From assembly GCF_002127325.2 (NCBI RefSeq), contig NC_035440.2, positions 79,523,847 to 79,587,846 of the forward strand: a DNA stretch of 64,000 nt, written 5' to 3'. Positions 35,334 to 45,866 of the stretch are shown piece by piece (position 1 is the first letter of the stretch; the number at the start of each line of letters is the position of its first letter). The translations under genes and the position numbers were made by a program. The DNA is from Helianthus annuus. Its lineage: Eukaryota; Streptophyta; Magnoliopsida; Asterales; Asteraceae. The notes below the pieces were generated by a model, which had not been told where the DNA came from, searched no databases, and worked only from the letters and a program-made list of their open reading frames with translations.

Positions 35334-35829
35334 CTTATATATATATATAGGATAGGGTTATAGAGTGAACACTAGATTGAGAGTGAACTGTGTGAAGCAA
35401 TTTGAGCCATTAATTGTTTAGATTTTGGAAATTTTAATAATGATAGTTTTGTAATTATTTATGTGTGAAAAATAAATGAAAAAGGTATAAATGTAAATTG
35501 TTAGCTACTTTTCTCTCCAATTAAATACTTAATTACATTCTTTCTCATTTTTTCTCTCACCAATTAACTAATTTTTTATTTCTAAAAAGTATAAACATTA
35601 TAAAATATTATTCTATCTAGAACATTGTTAGTGCACTTACGTCTGTCGACTACGTCTTCCATCATGTCTTAGTATTGGATAGATCAGTCATGACAAAATA
35701 ACCTAGAAACACTAGATTGTAAAGGTTCGCTTATGTATATAGGTCTAGGTTCGCTCATGAGTACATATCTAGTATAGGTTCGCTTATGTGACTGCTTGTC
35801 AGGTTCGCTTATATGGTTGAGTGCAGGTT

Positions 35830-35857
35830 CGCTTATATGGTCTTGACCATATAAGCG
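35830..35857 (+). promoter_or_regulatory. Perfect palindrome just upstream of the element E TATA box
   Basis: CGCTTATATGGTC, two bases, then its exact complement GACCATATAAGCG. It lies 12 bp before TATATATAG and is unchanged in the 3' LTR (42639-42666). A cruciform or dimeric-protein operator is possible. Confidence 0.6.
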
Positions 35858-35869
35858 GATCTCCTTTCC

Positions 35870-35878
35870 TATATATAG
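35870..35878 (+). promoter_or_regulatory. TATA box of element E 5' LTR
   Basis: TATATATAG about 245 bp into the LTR, directly after the palindrome; the same arrangement is kept in the 3' LTR. Confidence 0.6.
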
Positions 35879-36108
35879 TTGGTTACTTCAAGCGAACCTA
35901 GAACACATAGTTTAAGGTGTTTTTCTTCCGGTGAGTCACGAAGTGCTGCCGAAGTGCTGTCTGAACGTGTAATCGAGTTATTGATCAATAAAACAGCAAG
36001 ATTAAAGTGAATCCAGCTAGAATAGCACCAAATCATTAGTTTCCGCCTCTTGATTTGGATAGGAATTTCTCTGATCGACTCAAACAGGGCCGAACGCAAT
36101 CCTACAAG

Positions 36109-36120
36109 TGGTATCAGAGC
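36109..36120 (+). other. Element E primer binding site (initiator tRNA-Met)
   Basis: TGGTATCAGAGC two bases after the 5' LTR end. Confidence 0.92.
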
Positions 36121-36299
36121 TCAGGAGGAGGAGTTCTTGCCATTTTAGCTACATTTCATATATTTTTCTACACTTTCTTCATATTTTTAAAATTTTTCAC
36201 GGTAAAACCGGATCAAAATCACACACTGCACTCGGAATTATGAATTAGTAAATCCTTGAAATTTTCAGATCTAAAATCGACCTAGAACGTAGGATTTTA

Positions 36300-36700
36300 G
36301 GTGTTTCGCTCATGCGTGCATGCTCAAACAGTGACATCAGCATTGAGGTTCGCTCCAAATGTCATATTTTGGGTAGGTTCGCTCCAAATCACAGGATAAG
36401 TTCGCTCCAAATCAGATCCGCTCCATTGAATTGATAGGTTCGCTCGATAGCTTCGCTCCAAAGTACCTCACAGGTTTGCTCAAGAGTGTCGCTCGACTGG
36501 TCCACTTATCTGGTCAACTCATTGGTCCGCTCATATTGTCAGCGTATTTGGTTTGCTCTTTGGAACAATCATCTGGTCCGCTCATCTGTTTATGTGGTTC
36601 GTTTATTAGAACAGATTTGGTTCGCTCCAAGTGACAACTTAGTAGTTTAAGACTTGGTTGGTTCGCTTATTTGGACAGTTGTAGTCTCGCTCATTGTGAC
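36300..36700 (+). repeat. GGTTCGCTC-type word array in the element E leader
   Basis: At least a dozen variants of GGTTCGCTC, GGTCCGCTC, TTCGCTCCAA or GTCGCTC follow each other every 10-40 bp between the primer site and the gag ATG. The same word is in the LTR near 35735-35835. Confidence 0.75.
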
Positions 36701-36766
36701 AGATTAGCTTTTGTGAACAGTTTTGCCTAAGCTTGGAAAGTTGTGTACTTTTGTAAAATCTGAACA

Positions 36767-39700
36767 ATGGACAACGAATTTTATAATGCTTTTGCAATCC
36801 CGATTTCAATGACTCAAAGTGCTTTGATTGAAAATGAAACCGGAACATCTCAGAAACCACCTAAACTCATGGATATTGATGATTATAACGTATGGTCTGA
36901 ACGTTTTGGAAATTGGGTCGAGGCTTATCATCTTGATGCGTGGGAATACACTGAGGAACAATATGTTAGACCCACAAAAAACAACGTTGCAAATGGTGCT
37001 CCGTTAACACTTAGAGAGATGAGTACTGAAGATAAAAAGAAATATCGAGATGAGAAATTGATGGTGAGTCTGCTTCAGCAAGCGATAAAAAAAGATATCT
37101 TGATACTGCTTCAACATGATGGAACTGCGTATTCAATTTGGACAGAATTGGAAGCAAAGTTTACGGGAAGTGATGATATGCTGAAGAATAAGATGTCTCT
37201 CATGAAGAAAGAATTTGATTTATTCTGGGGATTGAAAAATGAAAGTACCAAGCAGATAATTGATAGATATTGTAACTTGGTGAAAAACATGTCAAAACTT
37301 GGAGTTCAGAAAGATACTGATGAATTGATTGAAAAACTTGCAGATGCGCTTCCAAATGAAACATGGGGAACATTCTTGATGATGCTGAAATCTAACAGAA
37401 AAGACTACAAGGCTATGACATTGGGAGATTTCATCAAGCATCTGGAAGCTCAAGATATGGAGCAGAGAAAGATTGCCAGGATGAAGAATTATGATGGAGA
37501 ACAGGATATCAGCTTGTACTACAAGAGTGGTGTTCCTGGATCAACAAATCATTCTCCGAAAATCGAAACAGCTTTCAGTGTTAAAGATTCTCCTGAAAAG
37601 AAGTCATCCCAAGGATCAAGCAGCAGCACAAGATTTTCATCCTTTGATCCAAACATTTCTGTAACAAAGAATGGTAGAAAACTTCAGTGCAACATTGTGC
37701 TTAGTCTTGAAAATGATCAAGATTACACTGAAGAGATTGCTAAAAATCAAATGTCTTTGTTGGGAATGGTTCTTGAGTCTTATAGTAGTTTTGTGGCCGG
37801 AAAGATTGGTAATCCAATGCTCACGAAAGAGGATTACGATCAAATAGATGCTGAGGAAATGGAATTGATGGACATTAAATGGTGTATGGCTAGCGTGCTG
37901 AGACGAGCTGAAAAGTTTAAACAAATTACAGGAAGAGATGATTTTCGTGACGCAAATGTTTCAACTTTAGGCTTTGATAAATCTAAAGTTACGTGTTTTC
38001 GTTGCAGGGAAAAGGGACATTTCAAGAGGGAGTGCAAAAACCGTGAAGCTACTGGAGCCCAAAATCCTTTCGGAAACAACGATTATCACAAAAAGGCGAT
38101 TTATCATCAAGTCACACCACCAGCACAGCATCAGGCACAAACTGCTCACAGAAGAGATGTGATTGATGATTCAAAAAGAGCATGTCTAGGCAAATATGAA
38201 AATTTTACATGGGATAAATATCTTCCAACAAACAGCAAAGTGTGTCTAGCAGAACAAGATGATGAAAAATTGGCTGAAGGCTTCAATTGGGATGATTTTT
38301 GCCTAGATAAAGAGCTTATGACCAAAGAGATGTCCAAAATTACTTCTACTGCTTTCTTTGCTAATGCTTATGATTTGAAATGTGCAGAACGAAACAGGAA
38401 AGTCATGGAAGCTGCTGAAGCAAGACGAAGGAAGCTTGAAGAAGAGGAAGAAGAGGAAGAGAGATTAAAAGCTGAAGCTAAAGCTGAGAAAAAGAGAAGA
38501 GCTGAATTCTTACAACCAAACAGGACAGTCAAAGAAGTTCCTGAGTTTGAAGTAAAAGTTGATGTTGAACCAGTTGAAGTTCCAGAAAAATGCATGAACT
38601 GTGATTCTTTAATCAAGCAGAACAATGAATTGCTGCATAACATAAACAGATTGAAAGAATCATATGATACAATGAACAGAGAAATCAATAAGTATACTGA
38701 TTCGAGTGGTGAACAAGCTGTGGCAATGAATACACTGAAGATTGCGTACCTGAGACAGCTTGATGATGCTAATTTTCATATTAAGAAGTGTGCAGATCTA
38801 GAGTTGGAGTTAGCAACACAAAAGATAGAAACTGAGAAAGTTAAAAAGTTATTAGAAAGCTACTCATGTTCTTCTTTTGTTGTTGACAGGATTTATCCAG
38901 TTGTGGAGAATTTGAAGACGTTTGAAGAAGTGAAGACGTCCGAAGAAGAGAAATCTGTGAGAAAAGACGAAGAAAAAGTGACGACTTCTGGTAAGAAATC
39001 AAGTGTGGTCTACAATAGATGTCCACCCCCGGTCGAAAATGGATATTCACCTCGAAATCCAAATTCTGAGAGAATAGAAAAAGCAATAAACTTAGAATGG
39101 GAGTCTGGGCCATCGGATAACTTGCCAGAAAATATTGATGTCACGTATACGTCGTCCGACACTGATCATGAGTCAAAGTTGATAAAAAGTGTGGTCGATC
39201 AGGTGTTAGATAAAGATGACAGTGAGGAGTCCAAACCCGAGTCAAAGTCTGGGTCCAATGCGTCAAAGCCGACATTCAAAAAGGACAAACGGGTTTATGA
39301 TAAAGAGTTTTTGATGTCAAAATCTAATTTGAATGATGAATCATTCAAAGTGGCATGTACTTTGAAAGATTCTGACAAATTATATTCTGATGATGCTTTT
39401 CCAATAAGAAGTGTCAGATTTGATATGATTCAAAAGGTTTTCAAAATCACAGAAATTAATATTTCTGAAATAAAAGATTTAAATCTTAGTGGAAAACCTA
39501 AACAGTACACTTCAAGAGATCAACAACAAATTAACAAGAAAATGGGTTACAATTGTGGTTACAGTTTCCAAAAGAAACCAAACCATAATCGTAATTTTAA
39601 AAAGAAAGGATTAGGTTTTGTTCCACTGAAAAACTATAAAAATGAAAAACTGTATAAACCAAAAACTGTGTTTGTTTCAGGAAAAACGTCAGAAGCTGAA

Positions 39701-40411
39701 AAAGAACAATCATTCAGAAAGCAGTCTAATCGGGAATTCCTTGCCAAGAAGCAAGAAGAACTGAAGAAGAATGAAGTCCCGAAGAAGATTGAGAAGAGAA
39801 CTTGTTTTCAGTGCAAGATTGCTGGTCATGTGGCAAAGGATTGTCCAAAGACATTCAAGCCAAAACAGGAAGTCTCTGGTAAAATGAAAGATAAAGTTGT
39901 TGAGAAGACTGAACTGTCAACCCGGAAGTTTACTGGTTTTGAAAATTCAACTTTTGAAAAAGGAGAATGTTCAAAGAGTGCTTCAAGAAGAAAAGATAAT
40001 GTGTCAAATCAAAAATGGGTTGTGAAAGGTTCAGGCAATAGTTCTGGTGATGAATCTGATTCCATAAAATCAGAGGAGCCACGTGTTGAGAAAAAGATTG
40101 AAAGGAAAGTTCCAACTATGAACGATGAAAATTTTCCACCATTGCGTGCTGAAAATTTTATGAAGAAAGTTGGAAAAGTTGAAATTTCAAATCAATTTTA
40201 TTCTGACAATAAGAAATTTGATGTTGAAAAAACTTGCAACGGAAATGTGAAACGTATCTTTGGACAAATGGTCAACGGCAAGGCCAAAAGTATCAAAGAT
40301 TTTTATGCTTCCAAAGGACGTGTTTACAAGTCTGTTGAAAGAAAAGATGAAGAAGATGTTGTTACACCCAAGGAAGGTCAGGCTTGGGTGGATATATTTT
40401 TCAAAGAATAA
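36767..40411 (+). CDS. Giant Gag protein of element E (1214 aa)
   Basis: A single uninterrupted ORF from ATG 36767 to TAA 40411. It opens MDNEFYNAFAIPISM, and a Copia-type Gag core follows (residues about 40-250), with WSERFGNWVEAYHLD, IKKDILILLQ and a long helical region. Zinc knuckle 1, CFRCREKGHFKREC, is at 410-423. A charged coiled-coil stretch with KLEEEEEEEERLKAEAKAE is near 550-580. Zinc knuckle 2, CFQCKIAGHVAKDC, is at 1013-1026, about 600 residues after the first. The C-terminus is QAWVDIFFKE. Copia Gag normally runs into protease and integrase in one frame; here the stop ends the protein with no pol after it. The open frame argues for recent selection or recent copying. Role: nucleocapsid-type RNA packaging, by family. 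Confidence 0.88.
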   Translation: MDNEFYNAFAIPISMTQSALIENETGTSQKPPKLMDIDDYNVWSERFGNWVEAYHLDAWEYTEEQYVRPTKNNVANGAPLTLREMSTEDKKKYRDEKLMVSLLQQAIKKDILILLQHDGTAYSIWTELEAKFTGSDDMLKNKMSLMKKEFDLFWGLKNESTKQIIDRYCNLVKNMSKLGVQKDTDELIEKLADALPNETWGTFLMMLKSNRKDYKAMTLGDFIKHLEAQDMEQRKIARMKNYDGEQDISLYYKSGVPGSTNHSPKIETAFSVKDSPEKKSSQGSSSSTRFSSFDPNISVTKNGRKLQCNIVLSLENDQDYTEEIAKNQMSLLGMVLESYSSFVAGKIGNPMLTKEDYDQIDAEEMELMDIKWCMASVLRRAEKFKQITGRDDFRDANVSTLGFDKSKVTCFRCREKGHFKRECKNREATGAQNPFGNNDYHKKAIYHQVTPPAQHQAQTAHRRDVIDDSKRACLGKYENFTWDKYLPTNSKVCLAEQDDEKLAEGFNWDDFCLDKELMTKEMSKITSTAFFANAYDLKCAERNRKVMEAAEARRRKLEEEEEEEERLKAEAKAEKKRRAEFLQPNRTVKEVPEFEVKVDVEPVEVPEKCMNCDSLIKQNNELLHNINRLKESYDTMNREINKYTDSSGEQAVAMNTLKIAYLRQLDDANFHIKKCADLELELATQKIETEKVKKLLESYSCSSFVVDRIYPVVENLKTFEEVKTSEEEKSVRKDEEKVTTSGKKSSVVYNRCPPPVENGYSPRNPNSERIEKAINLEWESGPSDNLPENIDVTYTSSDTDHESKLIKSVVDQVLDKDDSEESKPESKSGSNASKPTFKKDKRVYDKEFLMSKSNLNDESFKVACTLKDSDKLYSDDAFPIRSVRFDMIQKVFKITEINISEIKDLNLSGKPKQYTSRDQQQINKKMGYNCGYSFQKKPNHNRNFKKKGLGFVPLKNYKNEKLYKPKTVFVSGKTSEAEKEQSFRKQSNREFLAKKQEELKKNEVPKKIEKRTCFQCKIAGHVAKDCPKTFKPKQEVSGKMKDKVVEKTELSTRKFTGFENSTFEKGECSKSASRRKDNVSNQKWVVKGSGNSSGDESDSIKSEEPRVEKKIERKVPTMNDENFPPLRAENFMKKVGKVEISNQFYSDNKKFDVEKTCNGNVKRIFGQMVNGKAKSIKDFYASKGRVYKSVERKDEEDVVTPKEGQAWVDIFFKE

Positions 40412-42434
40412 AAACCTGACTTGTCGGAGATCCCTAGTTGGTAATCGTGGATCATGAATCGGCATCCTTCTAAATCTGTGTTTGAGGTTTTGCAGGACTT
40501 GCCGGAACTCCCAGGTTTGTAAGCGAGGAGTAGGAATCGGCACCTTGAGAATTCAACCAACAGATGGTAATTGGTTGAAAAACAGGTTTGAGTTGTATGT
40601 TTGTGATTGTTATAAGTGGTTCAGAATTTGAACTAGGTTGATCTTACAAGTGGTTAAATCAAGGTCATTAAATTGAACTTGAGTTAACTGTCATTCATAA
40701 ACTTGGCAAACAATGTGATGATTTAATCCCCAATTTTACAAGTGGTAATAACAACTAAACTTATTTTCCGGAAAAACCATTTTGATTAAAACAAACTTAA
40801 GTGTTTTGAAATCATTATGGGAAAATAGTTTGTTGTGAGGGGGAGTTCTGATTGTTTAAGCCAAACAGATGGAGAATTGAAGCGATTCGATATCAGTTGT
40901 CATGTTCTGTACAGTTTGTTTTCAATTTTCATTAGATGTATTTGAATTTTAGGGGGAGTAAGAAATTTTAGAAAATCCAAAAACATCAGAAAATTTGTAA
41001 AAGCCAAAAACATGATAAAACTGAAAAATGAGTTTTGTTGCATAAAAGAGGAAATGATAGTACATCAGTGAACTATCACAACACGCTAAAGAATTGTAAA
41101 GCTAAAAGTGATAAACAATCTTACTGCGGATGTGTCAGTAGGTTTTCGCACATTTAGTAAATTGAAACGAGATATAAACCTAAATTCGAACTTGCTTAAT
41201 TCGTGGGTAACTATTCTTGAATATATGGGTAACCCCCGAAATCTTGTTTGAAAGGTCCTGTATTCTGAGATACTAGATCTTTATGCTCAGTGATATCTGG
41301 GGTATTATCCCGGGACTTCTGCTGTATGGAAATACTGACCTAGTCCCCGAATAATACTTTCTGCAAAAAGCTTTGAAATATAAGCTCACCCTCAGCAAGC
41401 TGATGAAACAATAAAATTGATAGTCGCTGCTGTTGTAATCAAAAGATCCTCTAAAGGGGACCCACCTAAAAGTCGAAGCCGTCATCTCTCTGCGTATTCG
41501 GAAGTATCGACCTGAGCTCTCACGGCCCTCGCACATTACCCCTTTACAGATATCATTTGTGGTATACTCACCTGTAAGACTGAATATTGGGATCTGGATA
41601 CAGGAGTATATTCAAGTGGAGTGATACATAATTAAGTTTTAGTCTCTAAAACATTAATATCGTATCTCGAATCAATTGAAGTTTGTGTGATAATTTAAGT
41701 GGACAAACATACTGACAATCTAGGTAAATTGTTTAGAACTTAAAATGTAATCAAGCTTAACGGTGTTAGTGATGTGTCTCATACCTGATATGATCCTCTT
41801 GCACGAACTCACAAAAATTTTGTCTGTAAATATTTCATTTCTGCAATATTTTGTTTCTACAAGTGGTTTTAGTTATTTTCTTTCATTTAGAAAATCCAAA
41901 AAGATTTTTGGTGTATTTTAGCATAAATTTTGAAAAGTCAAAAAGATTTTCGACAACTGGTGTTGAGATGCTGATTTTCGAAATTCAAAATGCTAAACAT
42001 GATGAACAAATGTTTTGGGTGAAAGTGTTTGAAGATTATTGAAATGAAGATGAGAAAAGTTTTTGCTATAAAACGTTATTCCTGCATGTGGTAAATTAGT
42101 TTTGAAAAACTTATCCACAAATGGTTATCAGAAAATTTATTTTTGGGTAGAGTTTTTGCAGGTTGACAAGGTTCCGAAACCTGAATGTGATAAAGTGCCA
42201 GGTTACAATCTAAGAATGAAGTTGTGAATTCGAGACTACGATCCCAGCTGTTTGAGAGGGGGAGTCTGAAGACACTGTGTCAACATTCGAGAGAGAGGAG
42301 TTTGTTGATGATGAAGAAAGAGAACGAGGATTCTTGAAATGACAGATATTTCAAAGGAAGATTGAAGACTGATAAAGACTGTAGATTGACATTTGTGAAG
42401 ACTCGAAGACTCCGTCAACATCCGAGGGGGAGTT
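40412..42434 (+). other. Non-coding 3' region of element E where pol is missing
   Basis: No enzyme motif in any frame. An imperfect tandem repeat of about 80 bp is at 40418-40553 (ACTTGYCGGA and GAATCGGCA words). Purine-rich GAGGGGGAG tracts occur near 40840, 40950, 42250 and 42425; the last is the likely plus-strand primer. Confidence 0.65.
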
Positions 42435-42915
42435 TGTTAGTGCACTTACGTCTGTCGACTACGTCTTCCATCATGTCTTAGTATTGGATAGATCAGTCAT
42501 GACAAAATAACCTAGAAACACTAGATTGTAAAGGTTCGCTTATGTATATAGGTCTAGGTTCGCTCATGAGTACATATCTAGTATAGGTTTGCTTATGTGA
42601 CTGCTTGTCAGGCTCGCTTATATGGTTGAGTGCAGGTTCGCTTATATGGTCTTGACCATATAAGCGGATCTCCTTTCCTATATATAGTTGGTTACTTCAA
42701 GCGAACCTAGAACACATAGTTTAAGGTGTTTTTCTTCCGGTGAGTCACGAAGTGCTGCCGAAGTGCTGTCTGAACGTGTAATCGAGTTATTGATTAATAA
42801 AATAGCAAGATTAAAGTGAATCCAGCTAGAATAGCACCAAATCATTAGTTTCCGCCTCTTGATTTGGATAGGAATTTCTCTGATCGATTCAAACAGGGCC
42901 GAACGCGATCCTATA
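42435..42915 (+). repeat. Element E 3' LTR
   Basis: 481 bp, no indels against the 5' LTR, seven transitions. The palindrome at 42639-42666 is intact. Ends CCTATA, followed by AACAT. Confidence 0.93.
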
Positions 42916-42920
42916 AACAT

Positions 42921-43620
42921 GATTAAAAATACTGTAGAAGTGAATGTACATATATGTGTTATACATATTCACAATTTAAAAACGTATGTGCATATATGTA
43001 CTTTAACAAATATTGTTCCATCCGATCATCTTCTCAAAGTGTACATGTCTGATTTGTAATGTGCACATATGTACATTCATAATATACTTCTAAAAAGAAG
43101 TTAATTATATGGTTATTCAACATGGTACATATGTGTATAGCAAGTATTTGAGATGGTTGTTTGGCATTGTACATCTGTGTACATAATAGTATCAATACGT
43201 ATATACATATATGTACATTAGCAAATCATATTCTTAATGTACACATATATACATTATCACACCTATGTTCAGAACAAATGTACATTATAAAACCATGCTT
43301 AGATTAATCATTTTTTTCAAAGGTACATATATGTCCTATATTAAACTATGTAAAAAACAATTTCTCCAATTGGCAAATGTTCAAGTATACGTAAAATATA
43401 GAATCAACATCATAAAACGAACTTAAATATCAAATTAACGAAAATCTAACATGATTAGGTAAACTATATATATATATATATCTGAATGTATTAGATAAAT
43501 TACTCTAAAAATGTAAGTAAAACGTGAAGGGTCAATAGTTTCATTCAAAATCAACTAGCATTTTAAAATTACTAATTAATTTATTATGGTATCCGATATC
43601 GTAATTTTCTTTAGGAAATA
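42921..43620. other. Right arm of element F, AT-rich and non-coding
   Basis: Contains the TGTACATATG array and a (TA)n run at about 43467-43481. No gene. Confidence 0.5.
42936..43340. repeat. TGTACATATGTACA-type palindromic word array
   Basis: About ten variants such as GTACATATATG, TGCACATATGTACA, GGTACATATGTG and TACATATATGTACAT, spaced irregularly over 400 bp. They are near-palindromic and lie in one arm of element F, like subterminal transposase sites in some DNA transposons. Confidence 0.6.
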
Positions 43621-44167
43621 CTAGGTTAGTTCCCCGTGTGTTACACGGGTTGAACAATTTAAACTATATAGTATAGATATTTCCTGTAAATGCAAAACAA
43701 AGACAGAGACATTTACATACCATATTGACATAAATGAGTTAATATAAATATAACCCATCAACTCGTACATATTAATTAATGTCGTAGAGTTCAATAAGAC
43801 GGCTCTAATGTCGGTTGAATAAGGTCAATCAGAGTCTATTTAATACCCTTTGTACGACTTCTTATTTTTTGAATCTTTGTATTTGATTCTAAACCTATTA
43901 TTAATATTATTGATAATAATTTTAGTTATATATATCAATAATATATTTAGTCTAACATATTAATATTATTATGAATTTCGAAACTTGTTTTGCTAGGATT
44001 TAAGATTCTATTGAAGTTTTAGTTTAAAAATAGGTTATTGAATTAATAATAAGAATTTGTATTAAATTAGATTAAATATTATTATTAGTATTATTAATAA
44101 TTTTAATCAATTAAATAAGAGAATGACAAGTGTCCCAAAACAGGTTTCTTTTATTATATAGTATAGA
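43621..44167 (-). mobile_element. Non-autonomous Helitron, 547 bp, minus strand
   Basis: On the minus strand it starts TCTATACTATATAATAAAAG (44167 leftward) and ends in CTAG at 43621. Eight bases before CTAG is a hairpin with seven pairs (CCCGTGT/ACACGGG, 43633-43649). Flanking bases are A before TC and T after CTAG, with no target duplication, exactly the Helitron rule. No Rep/helicase sequence, so it depends on another Helitron. Confidence 0.8.
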
Positions 44168-44409
44168 TTTAGTTGAATTACTAAAATATATTTTGTTTAA
44201 GAAAGATTAAATTTAATTACTAAAATGTAGGGATCAGTTATGGTAACTGATTTTTTAAAGTTAATTTCTAACTAGTTTAAAAATAAATAATAATTAAATT
44301 TAATTAGTTAATGACAATCCAATCCAATCATTTTAATCTTAAAAAGTAATCAAGGGTCAAGATTGGTTCACTCAGTTCACTCTCAAGAAGTTGTTCACTC
44401 TTGAACCTA

Positions 44410-44448
<39 letters not shown>

Positions 44449-44450
<2 letters not shown>

Positions 44451-45072
44451 CAAAGATCCGTTAGGAACCACCCTTTATTGCGAGAACCGCGAGAACCAGT
44501 GTGAACGCAAACAGTAATACCTAAAAAAATCTAAAATACACCCAAAAATTTTTTTTTTATTTTTTTACTATTTTTTATATAAAAATCGCTACTTTTAGTA
44601 TCCAAAAAAAAATTTTTTTTTTTGGCTACTAAAACTAGCGATTTGAACATAAAAAAAAGTAAAAAAATAAAAAAAAATTTAGATTTTTTTTTAATTTTTT
44701 TAGATTTTTAGGTTTTTTGGGGGTTTAGTTTTTAGCATTTTAGCTTGGGGTGGGGGGTGGGGGGGGTTTAGGTTTTTTTGGGGGGGGGGTGGGGGGGGTT
44801 AGGTTTTTTTTAGGTTTTTTGAGGGTTTTAGTTTTTAGCATTTAGCTTGGGGGGGGGTAGGTTTTTTTTTTTGGGGGGGGGGGGTTAGGTTTTTTTTTTT
44901 GGGGGGGGGGGGGGGTTAGGTTTTTTTTGTGGGGGGAGGGGGGTGGGTTAGGTTTTTTTTGGGGGGTGGGGGGTGGGGGTTAGGTTTTTTTTAGGGTTTT
45001 TTTAGCTATTTTAGGTTGTGTTCACATTGGTTCTCGCGGTTCTCGCAATAAAGGTGGTTCTCGCATGAACCT

Positions 45073-45077
<5 letters not shown>
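44449..45077. mobile_element. Element G: (TA)n-flanked MITE with G-rich core
   Basis: Inverted termini of about 62 bp (44449-44512 and 45016-45077) share TTTATTGCGAGAACCGCGAG and GTGTGAAC. The interior is an A/T-run block followed by a strongly G-rich block (44740-44990). Flanked on both sides by (TA)n. Non-coding. Confidence 0.75.
44740..44990 (+). repeat. G-run array separated by TTAGGTTTTTT spacers
   Basis: More than ten runs of six or more G, many joined by TTAGG and T-runs, within element G. High G-quadruplex potential on the plus strand. Confidence 0.75.
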
Positions 45078-45105
<28 letters not shown>

Positions 45106-45108
<3 letters not shown>

Positions 45109-45452
45109 GATGGTTCAAATGAAAACCACTTTTATTGTGAAAACTCGAAAACTAACTAAAAAAAACCTAAAAAACACAAAAAAAAAAATTTCAATTTTTT
45201 TTATAAAAATCGCTGGTTTTTATATATGAAAAAAAAACTTTTTTTCAAAAAAAAAAAATTGTAGTACACATGTGTAATAATACACATGTGCACTACACAA
45301 AATTTTTTTTTTTTTTGAAATTTTTTTTTATATAAAAAACCTGCGAAAATTATTATGCAAAAAAAATAAAAAAAATTGGTATGTTTTTTTTGGCTTTTTT
45401 AGTTAGTTTTCGAGTTTTCACAATAAATAGTGGTTTCATTTGAACCTTCCCC
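45106..45452. mobile_element. Element H: (TA)n-flanked MITE, 347 bp
   Basis: Inverted ends of about 58 bp: GGTTCAAATGAAAACCAC at the left and its near-complement at the right, with TATTGTGAAAACTCGAAAAC inside both. The interior is A/T runs with a TACACATGTGTA palindrome near 45273. Flanked by (TA)n. Confidence 0.75.
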
Positions 45453-45474
45453 TATATATATATATATATATATA

Positions 45475-45866
45475 GGGGGCTGCTAGAATGAGAACCACCC
45501 CGAGTTGTAAGAACCGCAAGAACTACACCCCACGGAGCGCCGTTCGCCATGATTTTTTTTTTTTACAAGTTGATGTGTGTATTATAAACACAGCCGTAAA
45601 AAATCATGGCGAACGGCGCTTCGTGGGGTGTAGTTTTTTACACCACAAGTTTGGTGTTTTTTAATTTTTTTTCTTTTTTCTTTTTTTTTTCACCAAACTT
45701 GTGGTGTAAAAAACTACACCCCACGGAGCGCCGTTCGCCATGATTTTTTACGGCTGTGTTTATAGTATACACATCTACTTGTAAAAAAAAATCATGGCGA
45801 ACGGCGTTCCGTGGGGTGTAGTTCTCGCGGTTCTTACAACTCGAGGTGGTTCTCATTCTAGTGGCT

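Larger units (their letters stand above)
35626..36106 (+). repeat. Element E 5' LTR
   Basis: TGTTAGTGCAC...AATCCTACA, 481 bp. Contains five GGTTCGCT words, a 28 bp palindrome (35830-35857) and a TATA box (TATATATAG, 35870-35878). Confidence 0.93.
35621..42920 (+). mobile_element. Element E: SIRE-like Ty1/Copia element with gag but no pol
   Basis: Complete boundaries: target duplication AACAT at 35621-35625 and 42916-42920, LTRs of 481 bp each (35626-36106 and 42435-42915), primer site at 36109, one large gag ORF, and a purine tract before the 3' LTR. Protease, integrase, RT and RNase H are all absent from the 2 kb between the gag stop and the 3' LTR. I counted seven LTR differences, all transitions. 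It inserted into element F. Confidence 0.9.
35350..44412. mobile_element. Element F: (TA)n-flanked MITE-like element, split by E and a Helitron
   Basis: Inverted termini at 35350-35397 and 44365-44412 share two spaced GAGTGAAC words and GAGAGTGAACTG. Both outer flanks are (TA)n. Taking out the Copia element with one target copy (35621-42915) and the Helitron (43621-44167) leaves about 1.2 kb of AT-rich non-coding DNA. It carries the subterminal TGTACATATG array at 42936-43340. Confidence 0.65.

Noticed and set aside
44740..44990. Interstitial telomere
   Set aside because: The units are not TTTAGGG; G and T runs vary widely and the block lies inside a MITE.
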